This document shows, in pieces, positions 1 through 8,640 of a DNA stretch of 64,000 bases (position 1 is the first letter of the stretch; each line of letters opens with the position of its first letter). The notes under the pieces are model-generated. The model was not told the DNA's origin. It ran no database searches and saw only the letters and a list, made by a program, of their open reading frames with translations. The DNA is taken from positions 62,001 through 126,000 of the forward strand of contig JACJXD010000005.1 in NCBI GenBank assembly GCA_020636845.1, in the 5' to 3' direction. This DNA comes from Bacteroidales bacterium. Lineage in GTDB: Bacteria; Bacteroidota; Bacteroidia; Bacteroidales; Tenuifilaceae. A program made the translations under genes and the position numbers.

Positions 1-1
1 G

Positions 2-226
2 CTTTTGAATATACTGCTTAGCTTGTTTTTAATTCGCTATTGGGGCATAGAAGGAGTAGCAATGGCTACCGTAATAGTCTATCTGGCCGAAAAGGTATTT
101 TTAGCAGCGTATAATAAATTTTACCTAAAAATTTCTCCGTCAGAATACATTGCACTGAAGCCTTACTTTATTTATAGTTTGTTAATCTTAACAGTTTACA
201 CTTGTGTAAGATTCGCATTGTTTTGA
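2..226 (+). CDS. 3' end of a flippase-like polysaccharide export membrane protein (partial)
   Basis: Only the last 74 codons are in the window; the reading frame is open from base 2 to the TGA at 224-226. The visible tail has two hydrophobic segments (an LLSLFLIRYWGIEG stretch with an AMATVIVYL helix, and a last helix near the C-terminus) separated by a short basic loop. The G-x-x-G-V-A-x-A-T pattern before the penultimate helix is common at the end of polysaccharide flippases of the MATE/MOP superfamily (Wzx/RfbX type), which move lipid-linked glycans across the inner membrane. The family call rests on a short tail. The true start lies upstream of the window. Confidence 0.55.
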   Translation, partial: LLNILLSLFLIRYWGIEGVAMATVIVYLAEKVFLAAYNKFYLKISPSEYIALKPYFIYSLLILTVYTCVRFALF

Positions 227-258
227 TAAATGCAGTAAATTTGTTCAAAATAATTGAC

Positions 259-921
259 ATGACAACTCTTGTTAAGATACAGGAAATAAAGGCGTTGATT
301 AAACATCGGATGAATGGCGAAGTTGCCGAAAACATGCGGTTGGCAGGAATTGTTTACAAGGTGAACTACGGAGTTTCTATTCCGGAGTTAAGGGAAATTG
401 CACAGCAATATGTTGGCGACCACGATCTGGCTTTGGAACTTTTCAAGGAGGATATTAGGGAGTGTAAAATTATAGCGTCGCTTATTGACGATCCTGCTAA
501 GGTTACAGGTGAACAAATTGATAGTTGGTCTGAAGATTTTGACAATCCTGAAATAGTGGAGCAGGCTTGCAGCAACCTTATTTGGAAGTCGAAGTATGCT
601 CTTTCGCGAAGTATAGAGTGGTGTATTAGCGGGAACGAGTTGTTGCGAAAAGCGGGAATGCTAATTATTGGCCGAAATGCTTCCGACGAGTCGTTAAACG
701 ATAAAATATTTGAGCCTTACGTTGATATTTTTGGTAACATGGCCGACGAAGTTACCGATGTTTACCAATCGGCAATGCTATATGCTCTTCGAGGAATTGC
801 CAAACGCAACGACGGGTTGCGACAGAAGGTGGTAGAGTTATGCAATTCCATGTCCGAGTCCGAAAACGAGTTGGCTGCATGGATTGCCAACGAACTTCTA
901 TACGAGTTTGTTGAGTCATAA
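259..921 (+). CDS. DNA alkylation repair (AlkD-like HEAT-repeat) protein
   Basis: A 220-residue all-helical protein in the style of AlkD-like HEAT-repeat proteins. That family includes DNA glycosylases that release N3- and N7-alkylated purines by wrapping DNA with stacked helices. Visible family features are the N-terminal helix with MRLAGIVYKVNYGVSIPELR, the W-S-E-D-F-D-N-P-E segment and a W-K-S-K-Y-A-L-S-R-S-I-E-W stretch. The ATG at 259 is preferred over an upstream start at 202, because the upstream extension overlaps the preceding gene and is not family-like. Many AlkD-like proteins in Bacteroidota have no tested activity, so the enzymatic role is inference. It starts 32 bp after the flippase-like gene. 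Confidence 0.75.
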   Translation: MTTLVKIQEIKALIKHRMNGEVAENMRLAGIVYKVNYGVSIPELREIAQQYVGDHDLALELFKEDIRECKIIASLIDDPAKVTGEQIDSWSEDFDNPEIVEQACSNLIWKSKYALSRSIEWCISGNELLRKAGMLIIGRNASDESLNDKIFEPYVDIFGNMADEVTDVYQSAMLYALRGIAKRNDGLRQKVVELCNSMSESENELAAWIANELLYEFVES

Positions 922-1006
922 ACACTGCCGGATTGTCAGACATTCCTTTCGGCATAAATATTGACTTTGTCTAGTAAAAATCAATGAAAATAATTTTTTT
1001 AGAATT

Positions 1007-1759
1007 ATGAATACATTTAAATCATCGAATCCTGCACTTTCGCAGAGAGTTTTTGATCGTAGCCGTCAGTATGCTTCTTCGGAGGTGATGACCTACAAAG
1101 GTACCATGAATAAAACCATGCTGCTTTTAGCGTTGGTGTTTTTGGGGGCAGCATATACATGGCGGGTTTATTTCGAAAGTTTAACGCCACAGTCGGTTTA
1201 CACATGGATGTTGGTAGGAGGTATAGGCGGCTTTATAACTTCGTTGGTAGTAATTTTTGCACCAAAAACGTCACCATATACTGCTCCAATATATTCAGCG
1301 TTGGAAGGTATATTCCTAGGCGGATTATCGGCTTTCTTTGCAGCCTCTTATGGTGCAGGAATTGTAATTCAGGCTGTTGGATTAACTTTTGCAACATTCT
1401 TTTTAATGTTATTGGCATTTCGTACCGGTGTAATTAAGGTAACCAACCGTTTTCGCAGGGTTGTGCTAGCAGCAACAGGTGCCATAGCCCTTACTTACTT
1501 GGTTTCTTTAATATTGAGTTTTTTCAATATCAATATAGGTTTCATATATAGCGGCGGAACATTTGGTATAGTGTTTAGCTTAATTGTAATAGCCGTTGCA
1601 GCGCTTAATATCTTAATGGATTTGGATTTTATAGAACGTTCCACGGCAATGGGTGCTCCGAAGTTTATGGAATGGTATGGTGCTTTTGGTTTAATGGTAA
1701 CGCTCGTTTGGCTTTACATTGAATTTTTAAGATTGCTAGCACGTGTTTCGCGAAAATAA
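1007..1759 (+). CDS. Bax inhibitor-1/YccA family inner membrane protein
   Basis: A 250-residue integral membrane protein with a soluble N-terminus of about 35 residues, then seven predicted membrane helices, the length and layout of the Bax inhibitor-1/YccA (TMBIM) family. The N-terminal MNTFKSSNPALS pattern and the late helix with an N-I-L-M-D-L-D-F-I segment followed by M-E-W-Y-G-A-F-G-L are typical of the bacterial YccA-like branch. Family members have been linked to membrane-protein quality control (YccA interacts with FtsH) and calcium leak. The role here is unknown. A weak promoter (TTTG at 966-969, TAATTTTT at 991-998, 21 nt spacing) lies just before the gene, so it may be transcribed alone. 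Confidence 0.85.
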   Translation: MNTFKSSNPALSQRVFDRSRQYASSEVMTYKGTMNKTMLLLALVFLGAAYTWRVYFESLTPQSVYTWMLVGGIGGFITSLVVIFAPKTSPYTAPIYSALEGIFLGGLSAFFAASYGAGIVIQAVGLTFATFFLMLLAFRTGVIKVTNRFRRVVLAATGAIALTYLVSLILSFFNINIGFIYSGGTFGIVFSLIVIAVAALNILMDLDFIERSTAMGAPKFMEWYGAFGLMVTLVWLYIEFLRLLARVSRK

Positions 1760-1773
1760 TTAATGGGTAAAGG

Positions 1774-1804
1774 TTTGATATTTAAATATTAGTTAATATC
1801 TTTG
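1774..1804 (+). promoter_or_regulatory. Promoter of rpmE2 (TTTG-N19-TATCTTTG)
   Basis: A TTTG at 1774-1777 and TATCTTTG at 1797-1804 are 19 nt apart, matching the Bacteroidota primary-sigma consensus. Just after the -7 box the sequence continues GCAAGCCATTTT, identical to the second promoter of the rpsL operon at 36757. The leader to the L31 start is about 70 nt. Confidence 0.7.
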
Positions 1805-1877
1805 CAAGCCATTTTAAGCATGATTGAATTTGCTTAACAGTTAAAGACAAATAAGTTACTAAATAAGTATAAACAAA

Positions 1878-2144
1878 ATGAAACAGGGAATACATCCAAA
1901 GAATTACCGACTGGTGGCATTCAAGGACATGTCGAACGAGCATGTTTTTATCACCAAATCGGCTGTTAATACAAAGGAAACCATCAAACTTGATGGCGTT
2001 GAGTACCCTTTGGTTAAAGTGGAAATTTCGAATACTTCGCATCCTTTCTTCACGGGTAAGATGAAACTTGTTGATACTGCTGGTCGTGTAGATAAGTTCA
2101 TGAATCGTTACAAAAAACACATGGACGAAAGAAAATCGAAGTAA
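1878..2144 (+). CDS. rpmE2: 50S ribosomal protein L31, type B
   Basis: An 88-residue L31 of the longer, zinc-free type B: it begins MKQGIHPKNYR, contains S-H-P-F-F-T-G, ends in a basic tail and has no cysteines. L31 bridges the two ribosomal subunits at the central protuberance. It is monocistronic, with its own strong promoter at 1774-1804 and an intrinsic terminator right after it. In many bacteria the type B form is the zinc-starvation paralogue. Here it sits under a constitutive-looking ribosomal-protein promoter and no Zur-like operator was recognised. Confidence 0.95.
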   Translation: MKQGIHPKNYRLVAFKDMSNEHVFITKSAVNTKETIKLDGVEYPLVKVEISNTSHPFFTGKMKLVDTAGRVDKFMNRYKKHMDERKSK

Positions 2145-2164
2145 TCTTTACTTGATAGCATTAC

Positions 2165-2195
2165 AAAAAAGCTCTTTTACCAAGAGCTTTTTTTA
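2165..2195 (+). terminator. Intrinsic terminator of rpmE2
   Basis: The arms GCTCTT (2171-2176) and AAGAGC (2182-2187) enclose a 5-nt loop. They are flanked by A6 and T7 runs that lengthen the stem, and the T run serves as the release tract. Confidence 0.9.
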
Positions 2196-2245
2196 TTATC
2201 GGAAACATCATTAAATGTGGTATATTAGCAAAAATTCAACTACCC

Positions 2246-3436
2246 ATGAACCGAAATTATATTCTTTTTGACGATGAAAAAAGGGTGAACCTTTTACCTT
2301 TCACTTTTACTCGTCCTGCTTCCGAAATTAGAGTCGGAATCCTTACCATTACTGAAAAGTGGGAAAAGTACCTGGGGCAGAAACCTAGTTTTTTTACTGT
2401 TGATTTTCTCTCGGGAAAGTATCCTGCACTAAAAACAAACGGTGAAGTTTGTTTAGTTAATGGTAGAATTACCCCAAATCTCGATTTACTGAAAGCCATT
2501 CAGCTGTTAAAGCAGGAAGAGGCAATTGTAAAAGAGGGGACAATTATTGCGGCAGTGTTAAAAGGTACGCCCTCGAAATTACCTGAACCTAAAAATTTCT
2601 CAAAGGTAACAGAGTATAGCGGAACATTTTTCGAGGTAAAAAATGTTTGGGATATTTTTCGCAGTAATGGAGACGAATTGTTGGCCGATTTTCAGTTAAT
2701 TACCAAAGGGCGTAAGTCGCAAAGTATATCTTCGACTAACAGGATAATTCATCCCGAAAATATTTTTGTTGAAGAGGGTGCTAAGGTTGAGTGTGCGATT
2801 TTAAATGCGGAAAACGGCCCCATATACATTGGCGCTGATTCTGAAATTATGGAAGGTGCAATAATTCGTGGTCCGTTTGCTATTTGTGAACATTCGGCAG
2901 TAAAAATGGGGGCTAAGGTGTATGGTCCTACAACTGTTGGCCCACATTCCAAAATTGGGGGTGAAGTTAATAACAGCGTTATTTTCGGTTATTCTAACAA
3001 GGCTCACGATGGTTTCCTTGGTAATTCGGTAATTGGCGAGTGGTGTAATATTGGTGCGGACAGTAACAATTCGAATCTTAAAAACAACTATGCGCAGGTA
3101 AAACTCTGGAACTATTCGGAGAATCATTTTGCTAAAACGGGGTTGCAGTTCTGCGGTTTGTTCATGGGCGATCACTCCAAATGCGGTATAAATACCATGT
3201 TTAATACGGGAACGGTGGTTGGTGTTTGTGCAAACATATTTGGAAGCGGATTTCCTCGGAATTTTATTCCAAGTTTTTCGTGGGGTGGAGCCAATGGCTT
3301 CATGGTTCATCAAGTTGCCAAAGCAATAGAAACTGCTGAAATAATGATGGCTAGAAGGAGTCTTAACCTTACACAAACCGATAGGACAATTTTGCAGCAT
3401 ATTTTCGATATTACTGCGTGCTACAGAAATTTCTAG
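2246..3436 (+). CDS. GlmU-like sugar nucleotidyltransferase/acetyltransferase family protein
   Basis: A 396-residue two-part protein. Residues 1 to about 150 resemble the N-terminal part of the Bacteroidota GlmU-like family (MNRNYILFDDEKR, then a P-F-T-F-T-R-P segment). From about residue 165 to 350 there are hexapeptide repeats of a left-handed beta-helix (I-Y-I-G-A-D-S, I-I-R-G-P, V-Y-G-P-T-T-V, V-I-G-E-W-C-N-I-G-A). The classical nucleotidyltransferase signature L-x-A-G-x-G-T-R-M of GlmU is absent, so the N-terminal active site differs. A role in UDP-GlcNAc or related sugar-nucleotide synthesis is inferred from the family, and the substrate is unknown. It stands alone between two short intergenic regions. 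Confidence 0.8.
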   Translation: MNRNYILFDDEKRVNLLPFTFTRPASEIRVGILTITEKWEKYLGQKPSFFTVDFLSGKYPALKTNGEVCLVNGRITPNLDLLKAIQLLKQEEAIVKEGTIIAAVLKGTPSKLPEPKNFSKVTEYSGTFFEVKNVWDIFRSNGDELLADFQLITKGRKSQSISSTNRIIHPENIFVEEGAKVECAILNAENGPIYIGADSEIMEGAIIRGPFAICEHSAVKMGAKVYGPTTVGPHSKIGGEVNNSVIFGYSNKAHDGFLGNSVIGEWCNIGADSNNSNLKNNYAQVKLWNYSENHFAKTGLQFCGLFMGDHSKCGINTMFNTGTVVGVCANIFGSGFPRNFIPSFSWGGANGFMVHQVAKAIETAEIMMARRSLNLTQTDRTILQHIFDITACYRNF

Positions 3437-3460
3437 TGCCATTTTTTGTTAGTAACTGTT

Positions 3461-3506
3461 TTTGGCATAGCTCTTGACAATACTATAATCCGGGAAATAT
3501 TTCCCG
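3461..3506 (+). promoter_or_regulatory. Possible lon promoter with 16-bp palindromic operator
   Basis: TTTG at 3461-3464 is followed after 19 nt by TATAATCC (3484-3491), an imperfect -7 box. It abuts a perfect 16-bp palindrome, CGGGAAATATTTCCCG, at 3491-3506. The dyad sits where transcription would begin, about 45 bp before the lon ATG, which suits a repressor site. No known regulator site (for example CIRCE) is matched. The promoter assignment is weak; the palindrome is exact. Confidence 0.4.
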
Positions 3507-3549
3507 AGACGATGTCATTTTGTCATTTTATTTTAGGAAAAGGATAGTT

Positions 3550-6006
3550 ATGAAGAAGATACGAGGACGGGATTTGTTTGATCAATTGATAAACGACTCT
3601 AATGATTCCGAAGTTAATTTTATACCAATACTTGCCGAGGAGGCCACGCCGGAAGTAAAAAGTTCCGATATACCCGATGTTATTCCAATTATGGCACTTA
3701 GGAACACAGTGCTTTTTCCGGGTGTGGTAATGCCTATAACCGTAGGACGCGAAAAGTCGCTGAAGTTAATACGTAGCCTTCCGCAAAAGAAAAGGATAAT
3801 AGGTGTTCTATCTCAGATTGATGCAAACATAGAGGAACCTGGTACATCCGACTTGTACAAAGTAGGTACTGTTGCTAACATTATTAAGGTTTTGGAAATG
3901 CCCGACGGTAATTCTTCGGTTATTTTACAGGGTGTTTCTAGGTTTGAAATTGAAGAGTTTGTTGGTGACGATCCATTTTTCATGGCAAAGGTTAAGCAAA
4001 TTCCCGAAAGTATTCCCGATAACGACGATAAGGAGTATTCTGCAATAGTTAGTTCCATTCGCGATATTACAATCAAGGTAATAAACCTTTCGCCAAATTT
4101 ACCTCCGGAAGCAACGTTTGCCATAAAGAATATCGATAACCCTAGAGTGCTGGTAAATTTTGTTAGCGCTAACAGCGATATAAAGAATACCGACAAGCAG
4201 CAGTTGCTGGAGAAAAACAGTATTCGTGAGCGTTCAATATTATTGCTCGAAATTTTGTCGAGGGAATTACAACTTTTGGAGCTTAAAAACGATATTCAGA
4301 ATAAGGTTAAAATTGATTTAGAACAGCAGCAACGAGAGTATTTTCTGCAACAGCAGATGAAAACCATTCAGGATGAGTTGGGTGGAAATCCTATTGAGCA
4401 GGAAATAGAGGATTTGAAGGAGAAGGCAAAGAAAAAGAAATGGAGCAAGGAAATTGCCGAGCATTTCGACAAGGAGGTTAATAAGTTACAACGGATGAAC
4501 CCCATGGCAGGCGAGTATTCCGTTCAACTTAACTATGTACAATTGTTGCTCGATTTGCCTTGGAACGAATATACCGCCGATAATTTTGACTTAGCCCATG
4601 CAAAGGAAATCTTGGATGAGGATCACTTTGGCTTGGAGCAGGTAAAGGATCGTATTTTGGAGCATTTAGCTGTTCTTAAGTTGAAGGGCGATTTAAAGGC
4701 GCCTATACTTTGTCTTTATGGCCCTCCGGGTGTGGGAAAAACTTCGTTGGGAAAGTCTATTGCTAGAGCATTGGAACGTAAGTATGCTCGTATTTCGCTG
4801 GGAGGAATGCACGATGAGGCGGAAATTCGGGGGCATAGGAAGACTTACATTGGAGCAATGCCGGGTAGAATAATCCAGAGTCTTAAGAAAGTTAAGTCCT
4901 CCAATCCTGTAATTATTTTGGATGAAATTGATAAGGTTGGTAACGATTTTCACGGCGATCCTTCGTCGGCTTTGTTGGAAGCGCTCGATCCTGAGCAGAA
5001 TAGTACGTTCTACGATAACTTTGTTGAAGTTGAGTACGATTTGTCGAAAGTGCTGTTTATAACAACAGCCAACTCAATTTCTACCATTAACCCTGCGCTA
5101 CGCGATCGTATGGAGTTGATTGAAGTAAGCGGTTACAGCCTAGAGGAAAAGGTGGAAATTGCCAAGAGGCACTTAGTTCCCAATCAACTTAAGGAGCATG
5201 GACTTGAACCGAAAAAGTTGGTTTTAAACGATAAGGTAATTGCAAAGGTTATTCAGGATTATACCCGCGAAAGCGGAGTGCGTAACCTGAACCAGAAAAT
5301 TGCCAAGATGGTAAGGTATGCAGCCAAGAAAATTGCCTTTGGCGAAGAGTACAATGCCAAGTTATCCTTGAAGGATGTTGAGGTAATATTAGGAATACCA
5401 AGGTTTACAAAGGAAGTATATCAAGGGAACGATATTGCCGGTGTGGTTACAGGTTTGGCTTGGACAGAGCAAGGCGGCGAAATTTTGTTTGTGGAGGCAA
5501 GTTTAAGCAAGGGTAAGGGAAACTTAACCCTGACAGGAAACCTTGGTGATGTGATGAAAGAATCCGCAGTATTGGCATTGGAGTTTTTAAAATCGCACGC
5601 ATCCATACTTAACATTAATCCTGACGTGTTCGAAAAGTGGAACGTACATATTCATGTTCCCGAAGGGGCAATTCCCAAGGACGGGCCTTCGGCGGGAGTT
5701 ACAATGGTAACTGCTTTAGCCTCGACATTTACACAACGTAAGGTAGCCAGCAATCTTGCAATGACGGGCGAAATTACGCTTAGGGGCAGAGTGCTACCTG
5801 TTGGAGGAATCAAGGAAAAAATTCTTGCCGCTAAGCGTGCAAACATTACTAATATTATTTTGCCGGAAGAAAATCGCAAGGACATATCCGAAATAAATCC
5901 ACAGTACATTAAGGGCTTGAAGTTTAAGTACGTAAGTACAATTTTAGAGGTATTGGAAAACGCCTTGCTCGACGAAAAAGTTGATAAGCCTTTGGTTATA
6001 GAATAA
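3550..6006 (+). CDS. lon: Endopeptidase La (ATP-dependent protease Lon)
   Basis: An 818-residue LonA protease that degrades misfolded and regulatory proteins in the cytoplasm. The order is the N-terminal substrate-binding LON domain (about 40-250), a coiled-coil linker with Q-rich helices, an AAA+ module with Walker A GPPGVGKT (391-398) and Walker B near 454-461, and the C-terminal protease domain. The catalytic dyad is Ser714 in K-D-G-P-S-A-G and Lys757. The ATG at 3550, preceded by an AGGA-rich stretch, is chosen over a TTG at 3520. A GC-poor intergenic stretch with a palindrome precedes it and a terminator follows. Confidence 0.97.
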   Translation: MKKIRGRDLFDQLINDSNDSEVNFIPILAEEATPEVKSSDIPDVIPIMALRNTVLFPGVVMPITVGREKSLKLIRSLPQKKRIIGVLSQIDANIEEPGTSDLYKVGTVANIIKVLEMPDGNSSVILQGVSRFEIEEFVGDDPFFMAKVKQIPESIPDNDDKEYSAIVSSIRDITIKVINLSPNLPPEATFAIKNIDNPRVLVNFVSANSDIKNTDKQQLLEKNSIRERSILLLEILSRELQLLELKNDIQNKVKIDLEQQQREYFLQQQMKTIQDELGGNPIEQEIEDLKEKAKKKKWSKEIAEHFDKEVNKLQRMNPMAGEYSVQLNYVQLLLDLPWNEYTADNFDLAHAKEILDEDHFGLEQVKDRILEHLAVLKLKGDLKAPILCLYGPPGVGKTSLGKSIARALERKYARISLGGMHDEAEIRGHRKTYIGAMPGRIIQSLKKVKSSNPVIILDEIDKVGNDFHGDPSSALLEALDPEQNSTFYDNFVEVEYDLSKVLFITTANSISTINPALRDRMELIEVSGYSLEEKVEIAKRHLVPNQLKEHGLEPKKLVLNDKVIAKVIQDYTRESGVRNLNQKIAKMVRYAAKKIAFGEEYNAKLSLKDVEVILGIPRFTKEVYQGNDIAGVVTGLAWTEQGGEILFVEASLSKGKGNLTLTGNLGDVMKESAVLALEFLKSHASILNINPDVFEKWNVHIHVPEGAIPKDGPSAGVTMVTALASTFTQRKVASNLAMTGEITLRGRVLPVGGIKEKILAAKRANITNIILPEENRKDISEINPQYIKGLKFKYVSTILEVLENALLDEKVDKPLVIE

Positions 6007-6052
6007 GGTCTGTTTTTATAGGTAAAGGTGAAAGTATCGATAAGATAAGGCT

Positions 6053-6088
6053 AACCCTTCGAATTATTCGGAGGGTTTTACTTTTTTA
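6053..6088 (+). terminator. Intrinsic terminator of lon
   Basis: The arms AACCCTTCGAA (6053-6063) and TTCGGAGGGTT (6067-6077) pair over 11 bp with one G-U pair and a 3-nt loop, followed by a T-rich tract. Confidence 0.8.
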
Positions 6089-6122
6089 TGTAATATTGCG
6101 AGAGAGTTAACAATGAAAATCA

Positions 6123-6605
6123 ATGGAAAAAGTTGCAATATTTCCCGGATCTTTCGATCCTATTACCGTAGGGCACGAATCGGTGATCCGCCGAGCGCTC
6201 TCTTTTTTCGATAAAGTTATTGTTGCCATTGGCTATAATGTTAGTAAGAATGCTTTTTTCAGCATTGATAGGCGCATTGAAATGATTCAAAAGGTATTTA
6301 GTGATGAGCCTAATGTGCAAATTATCAGTTACGAGGGACTTACCGTTGATTTATGCAAAAAACTGAATGTTAACTATATTATTCGTGGATTGCGGACTTC
6401 GGCCGATTTTGAATTTGAACGGGCAGTAGCGCAAACAAACAAAGCAATGGCTCCGAATATCGATACGGTTTTTCTACTTACGGCACCGGAGCATACATCT
6501 ATAAACTCTACAATAATAAGGGATATACTAATTCACAATGGCGATCCTTCGCAGTTTATCCCTTCGTCCATCAACATTTTTGATTACATTGAAAAGGAGA
6601 AGTAA
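6123..6605 (+). CDS. coaD: Pantetheine-phosphate adenylyltransferase
   Basis: A 160-residue enzyme that adenylylates 4'-phosphopantetheine to dephospho-CoA, the penultimate step of coenzyme A synthesis. The nucleotidyltransferase fold is marked by F-P-G-S-F-D-P at 7-13 and the T-x-G-H motif at 15-18. The family R-G-L-R-T-S-A-D-F-E-F-E segment and a late S-I-N-S-T-I-I-R match to the ISSTxxR motif are present. Length matches bacterial CoaD. The next gene starts 5 bp downstream, so the two are probably co-transcribed. Confidence 0.97.
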   Translation: MEKVAIFPGSFDPITVGHESVIRRALSFFDKVIVAIGYNVSKNAFFSIDRRIEMIQKVFSDEPNVQIISYEGLTVDLCKKLNVNYIIRGLRTSADFEFERAVAQTNKAMAPNIDTVFLLTAPEHTSINSTIIRDILIHNGDPSQFIPSSINIFDYIEKEK

Positions 6606-6610
6606 ATCTC

Positions 6611-8023
6611 ATGGTTAAAATTTTTCGGGTTACCGTATTTGCGTTGCTTGTTTTATCTTCTGTAAGAGTAAACGGGAACGAGGCTACGGTGTTTGGTAAT
6701 GCTCCGGATTACAAGGGCAACGAGTTGATTTTTTATACTTATACCGATTACATTACCAATACCGAAAACGAGGTTGGTCGTTGTACCGTGGATAAGGATG
6801 GAAATTTCAAGGCTACACTAAAAATACTTGAAACCAGCTATGTGTTTTCACATCTGGGTATTTACAAAATATACTTTTTTGCCGAGCCCGATCGTAATTA
6901 CGAACTGGTTTTGCCTGCTAAGGAGGAGAAAACGGAAGTTCAGCGGCTAAATCCTTTTTTTAGAGAAACCGACTTACAGGTAGGCATTAAGAATATCACT
7001 CATAGTGATATTAATTTCCTTATAAATGCTTTCGATGTAAGATTTAACGAACATTTCGACCAGATTGTGCAAAGCGCATTTAAGGGGGAAAAAGAAAATG
7101 TTGACTCGCTTATCAACCATATCGAGGAAAAGTTTACTGATTGCAATAACCCATATTTTAAGGCGTACCGGGAGTACCGTTACGGATTGCTCCGTCAAAT
7201 AACGTTACTTAAAAAATCCGCCAGCATTTCCAACGAGCTATTTTTGAACAAGCCCATACTGTATAATAATCCGTCGTATATGGAGTTGTTTAACTTGGTT
7301 TACGACAAGTATTTTTTGTTCTTTTCAAGAACTTCGGAGGGAAATAGAATTTTCGAGGACATTTCGAAAAGAAAAAGTCTTACCTTGTTGGAGCAGACGC
7401 TATCTACGGATCAGGTATTAAGTAACGATACGCTGAAGGAAATGGTAATTCTTAAATCGTTATACGATGAGTTTTTTAGCGATAACTTTTCCCGTTCGGC
7501 ATTACTAACTATACTCGATTCGCTTTACCGTACAACTAAAATTCCGGAGCATATACTTATTGCCGAGAACATCCGAAACAGGATAACCAAGTTGCTTCCA
7601 GGTTTTGTTCCTACCCCTTTTACTTTGGAGGATATTAACGGGAAGAAAATTTCGTTGGATCAGTTTGAAGGAAAGTACGTTTACCTGAACTTTTGCACAA
7701 CAACAAGTTACACCTGCTTACAGGAGTTTTCGCTGTTGGAAAAACTTTATAATAAGTATAAAAAGCATTTGGAGATAGTTACAATATCGGCAGACAAGGA
7801 GAAAGCGGATTTAAAATCGTTTCTTAAGAATACCGGATACGATTGGACATTTTTATACTATGGGAATAAGCCCGGGGTAATAAAGGATTTTGATGTTAGA
7901 GCGTATCCAACTTACTTTTTGATAGGACCCGACAGAAAACTTATTATGTCGCCCGCACCTTCGCCAAAGGAAGGTTTCGAGTTACGCTTCTTTAACCTTT
8001 TACGCAGTAAAGGCGAAATTTAG
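6611..8023 (+). CDS. Exported thioredoxin-fold (TlpA-like) protein with SxxC in place of CxxC
   Basis: A 470-residue protein with an N-terminal signal peptide (about 1-22), a beta-rich and helical middle of unknown fold (about 25-325), and a C-terminal thioredoxin-like domain (about 333-465). The domain resembles the TlpA/AhpC-TSA redox proteins of the periplasm: F-T-L-E-D-I-N-G before the first strand, and the cis-proline in A-Y-P-T-Y (Pro433). The active-site position usually W-C-x-x-C reads T-S-Y-T-C, so the first cysteine is Ser366 and only Cys369 remains. A simple dithiol reductase activity is therefore unlikely. It lies 5 bp after coaD and its stop codon overlaps that of the convergent Nudix gene (TTAG at 8020-8023). 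Confidence 0.8.
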   Translation: MVKIFRVTVFALLVLSSVRVNGNEATVFGNAPDYKGNELIFYTYTDYITNTENEVGRCTVDKDGNFKATLKILETSYVFSHLGIYKIYFFAEPDRNYELVLPAKEEKTEVQRLNPFFRETDLQVGIKNITHSDINFLINAFDVRFNEHFDQIVQSAFKGEKENVDSLINHIEEKFTDCNNPYFKAYREYRYGLLRQITLLKKSASISNELFLNKPILYNNPSYMELFNLVYDKYFLFFSRTSEGNRIFEDISKRKSLTLLEQTLSTDQVLSNDTLKEMVILKSLYDEFFSDNFSRSALLTILDSLYRTTKIPEHILIAENIRNRITKLLPGFVPTPFTLEDINGKKISLDQFEGKYVYLNFCTTTSYTCLQEFSLLEKLYNKYKKHLEIVTISADKEKADLKSFLKNTGYDWTFLYYGNKPGVIKDFDVRAYPTYFLIGPDRKLIMSPAPSPKEGFELRFFNLLRSKGEI

Positions 8024-8640
8024 AGGTTGTACAATCGGAAGACTTCGCCAATACTTCCATAGGAATTTTTAAGTAGCGTTGGGATTTTTTCTTTATCAAC
8101 CCAAACGGCTTGAGTAATTCCTTCTTCCGTTTGTGGAATAAGGTTTTGCTTTCCGTTAGTTCCCATTTGGTACCAATGGGTTTCTTTTAGGGCTCTAACA
8201 TTTCCTATGTAGTAGGTGTGATAGGTGCAGCAAATTTTACTGCCAAGGTTAATTTCTTTTAACCCTGTTTCTTCGCCTACTTCTCGGAGTGCTGCCGCTT
8301 CAACTCTTTCTCCGGTTTCTATTTTGCCTTTAGGCAAGTCCCAATGTCCGTTTCGGAATATCATTAGAACCTGATCTTCAGCATTTTTTACTAACCCTCC
8401 GGCTGCAGGGATAGGTGCGAAGTTCGAAGAGAACTGTTCAAAAGCAACTTCAACGTTGTTGGTACCGACAAAAACCTCTGGAATGTAGGTGTGAGAGTTA
8501 AAAAAATCGAGTAAATTTGGGAATTCCTGATGGTGAACATCACCCCAGAAAAAGGCATTTTTCGAATTGTTAAAATCGCTTAGGCTGTTGGTAATAATAA
8601 ACTTACGATTGTTAAAAAATATTTTATACTCCGACGACAT
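8020..8640 (-). CDS. Nudix hydrolase family protein
   Basis: A 206-residue protein with an N-terminal region of about 75 residues and a C-terminal Nudix domain. The Nudix box is complete at about 105-127 (G-x5-E-x7-R-E-V-G-E-E-T-G-L), so it should hydrolyse a nucleoside diphosphate linked to another moiety, with Mg2+. Substrate unknown. The start at 8640 (MSSEYKIFF) is preferred over 8694 because the extra N-terminal residues overlap pyrE and look non-native. The start codon shares two bases with the divergent pyrE start. Confidence 0.85.
   Translation of the reverse strand: MSSEYKIFFNNRKFIITNSLSDFNNSKNAFFWGDVHHQEFPNLLDFFNSHTYIPEVFVGTNNVEVAFEQFSSNFAPIPAAGGLVKNAEDQVLMIFRNGHWDLPKGKIETGERVEAAALREVGEETGLKEINLGSKICCTYHTYYIGNVRALKETHWYQMGTNGKQNLIPQTEEGITQAVWVDKEKIPTLLKNSYGSIGEVFRLYNL

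Noticed and set aside
2801..3442. 213-residue ORF antisense to the GlmU-like gene
   Set aside because: It is the shadow of a strongly family-like gene on the plus strand and shows no recognisable domain.
3473..3489. TTGACA followed by TATAAT before lon as a sigma-70 promoter
   Set aside because: The spacing is only 5 nt instead of about 17, so these cannot act as a -35/-10 pair.
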